A stretch of DNA of 5,809 nucleotides from Burkholderiales bacterium (lineage in GTDB: Bacteria > Pseudomonadota > Gammaproteobacteria > Burkholderiales > Burkholderiaceae_B): the NCBI GenBank assembly GCA_005788065.1, contig SXZD01000199.1:1-5809 (forward strand), read 5' to 3'. Below, piece after piece: positions 5,051-5,809 of the stretch (position 1 is its first letter; each line of letters starts with the position of its first letter). The translations under genes were made by a program, and so were the position numbers. Under the pieces are notes generated by a model. It made no database searches. It had not been told where the DNA came from and saw nothing but the letters and a program-made list of their open reading frames with translations.

Positions 5051-5079
5051 TTGAATGAGGGGGGGGTTTGACCTACACT
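5051..5079 (+). promoter_or_regulatory. Promoter of the exported-protein gene, with G8 in the spacer
   Basis: TTGAAT (5051-5056) and TACACT (5074-5079) are separated by exactly 17 bp and each matches the sigma-70 consensus at four of six positions. The base before the -10 is C, giving CTACACT, the same word as in the CsbD promoter. The spacer consists of GA, eight G in a row (5059-5066) and TTTGACC. The predicted start is about 35 nt before the ATG. A small inverted pair GAAC/GTTC (5082-5085, 5090-5093) lies around the start point. Confidence 0.5.
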
Positions 5080-5121
5080 TCGAACGTTTGTTCTTCCGAC
5101 ACATAACAACAAGGAGTTGCA

Positions 5122-5809
5122 ATGCGCAAACAGTGGATACTGGGTGGCGTGGTGGCAAGCGCCGTATCGGTAGGGGGCTGGCTGGCCTTCAACGGTATGG
5201 GTTCTGCGCAAGCCACCGACCAGGGCCTGATCGAGAAAAAAACCGGCATCGTTGCTGTTGAGGATAATTACTGGCCGGCAGCCGGTCAGTATCCCGTGAG
5301 CAGCGAAGAGTTTGGCCACACCCTGCGCTCCGTGTCGCTGGAAGACCTGGATCAGCGCGGCATCCTGCCTTTGGGCATCTACAAGGGTACGCCGCAGGTC
5401 AATGCAAACCGCGATTGGTACAACGCCAACTTTTACGCAACGCTGGCGGCACGCAAAGTGTGGAACCCCGGTACCGGCCCCGAGACGCACGAGTTTCAGG
5501 GACCGATTACATGGAAGTATGAGCCCATTCCGCAGGCCGCTCCGCCCTCATGCGACAAACCGCAACCCACCGGCTACGATGCTGAAGGCTGCCGTTATGT
5601 GAAAACCCTGTTCAAGGATGTTGAAGCCAAAGACCCAGCCAAGGCAGAAGCCCTGCGCGAGCAGGTTCGCCGTGGCCGCGATGTGTGGTTCAAGGGAACC
5701 TTCGGTAACCAGGACGAAATCTATCTGCACTTCTCGCGTTCGGCCGGTGGCATCCAGAATATCTGGTATCCGTGGCTTGACACCCGCGAGCGCAAGAACC
5801 GCTTCACCA
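5122..5809 (+). CDS. Exported protein, N-terminal 229 residues; possible RoxA-like cytochrome-type protein
   Basis: The gene runs off the right edge. The ATG at 5122 has AAGGAG 5 nt upstream, and the reading frame is open to the end. Residues 1-31 form a Sec signal peptide: MRKQW, a hydrophobic core (about 6-24), then GSAQA with predicted cleavage after A31. The mature part is rich in Trp, Tyr and Asn and has two cysteines, C144 and C157, close enough for a disulphide. The most family-like stretch is RGRDVWFKGTFGNQDEIYLH (184-203), followed by IWYPWLDT. It reminds me of periplasmic proteins related to the dihaem rubber oxygenase RoxA, where a similar GR-x-x-WFK-x-T-x-GN stretch occurs. This is memory of a motif, not a search result. 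No CXXCH haem site is present in the visible part, so any haem sites would have to lie beyond the edge. It is the only gene downstream of the G8 promoter and the palindromes. Confidence 0.83.
   Translation, partial: MRKQWILGGVVASAVSVGGWLAFNGMGSAQATDQGLIEKKTGIVAVEDNYWPAAGQYPVSSEEFGHTLRSVSLEDLDQRGILPLGIYKGTPQVNANRDWYNANFYATLAARKVWNPGTGPETHEFQGPITWKYEPIPQAAPPSCDKPQPTGYDAEGCRYVKTLFKDVEAKDPAKAEALREQVRRGRDVWFKGTFGNQDEIYLHFSRSAGGIQNIWYPWLDTRERKNRFT

Overview
The window is about 5.8 kb of GC-rich bacterial chromosome. Gene content (HtpX, an NhaR-like LysR regulator, TerC, CsbD, a cN-I type 5'-nucleotidase), strong AAGGAG ribosome binding sites and codon use suggest a betaproteobacterium, probably Burkholderiales and possibly Comamonadaceae. 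That placement is inference. I see no transposase, integrase, phage gene, CRISPR array, tRNA or rRNA.

Layout. (1) Positions 1-1396, minus strand: a TerC-family membrane protein, cut by the left edge, lies downstream of the membrane protease gene htpX. A 92-bp gap with a GC-only hairpin and a 14-bp palindrome separates them. (2) Positions 1397-1569: a compact divergent control region with two perfect dyads. (3) Positions 1570-2448, plus strand: an NhaR-type LysR regulator with no Na+/H+ antiporter gene beside it. (4) Positions 2449-2585: a convergent gap with a 9-bp hairpin and copy A of a 57-bp repeat. (5) Positions 4598-2586, minus strand: three genes that look like one transcription unit, namely a long CsbD-family stress protein with an Ala/Lys-rich tail, a cytosolic 5'-nucleotidase (cN-I family), and an uncharacterised four-helix membrane protein. 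(6) Positions 4599-5121: a 523-bp region without a convincing gene. It holds a sigma-S-like csbD promoter and leader hairpin, copy B of the 57-bp repeat, GC-rich low-complexity sequence with a 9-nt tandem repeat, two GTTAAC-centred palindromes, and a promoter with a run of eight G in its spacer. (7) Positions 5122-5809, plus strand: the start of a gene for an exported protein, cut by the right edge.

Possible joint role (inference). HtpX (membrane protein quality control), CsbD (general stress) and TerC (metal handling or export) are stress and envelope functions, and the NhaR-like protein is the obvious candidate local regulator. The 5'-nucleotidase could adjust AMP/IMP pools in the same state.

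The most unusual features are non-coding: the two 57-bp repeat copies bracketing the three-gene block, the G8 promoter spacer, and the paired palindromes. I found no clear, complete new biological system.
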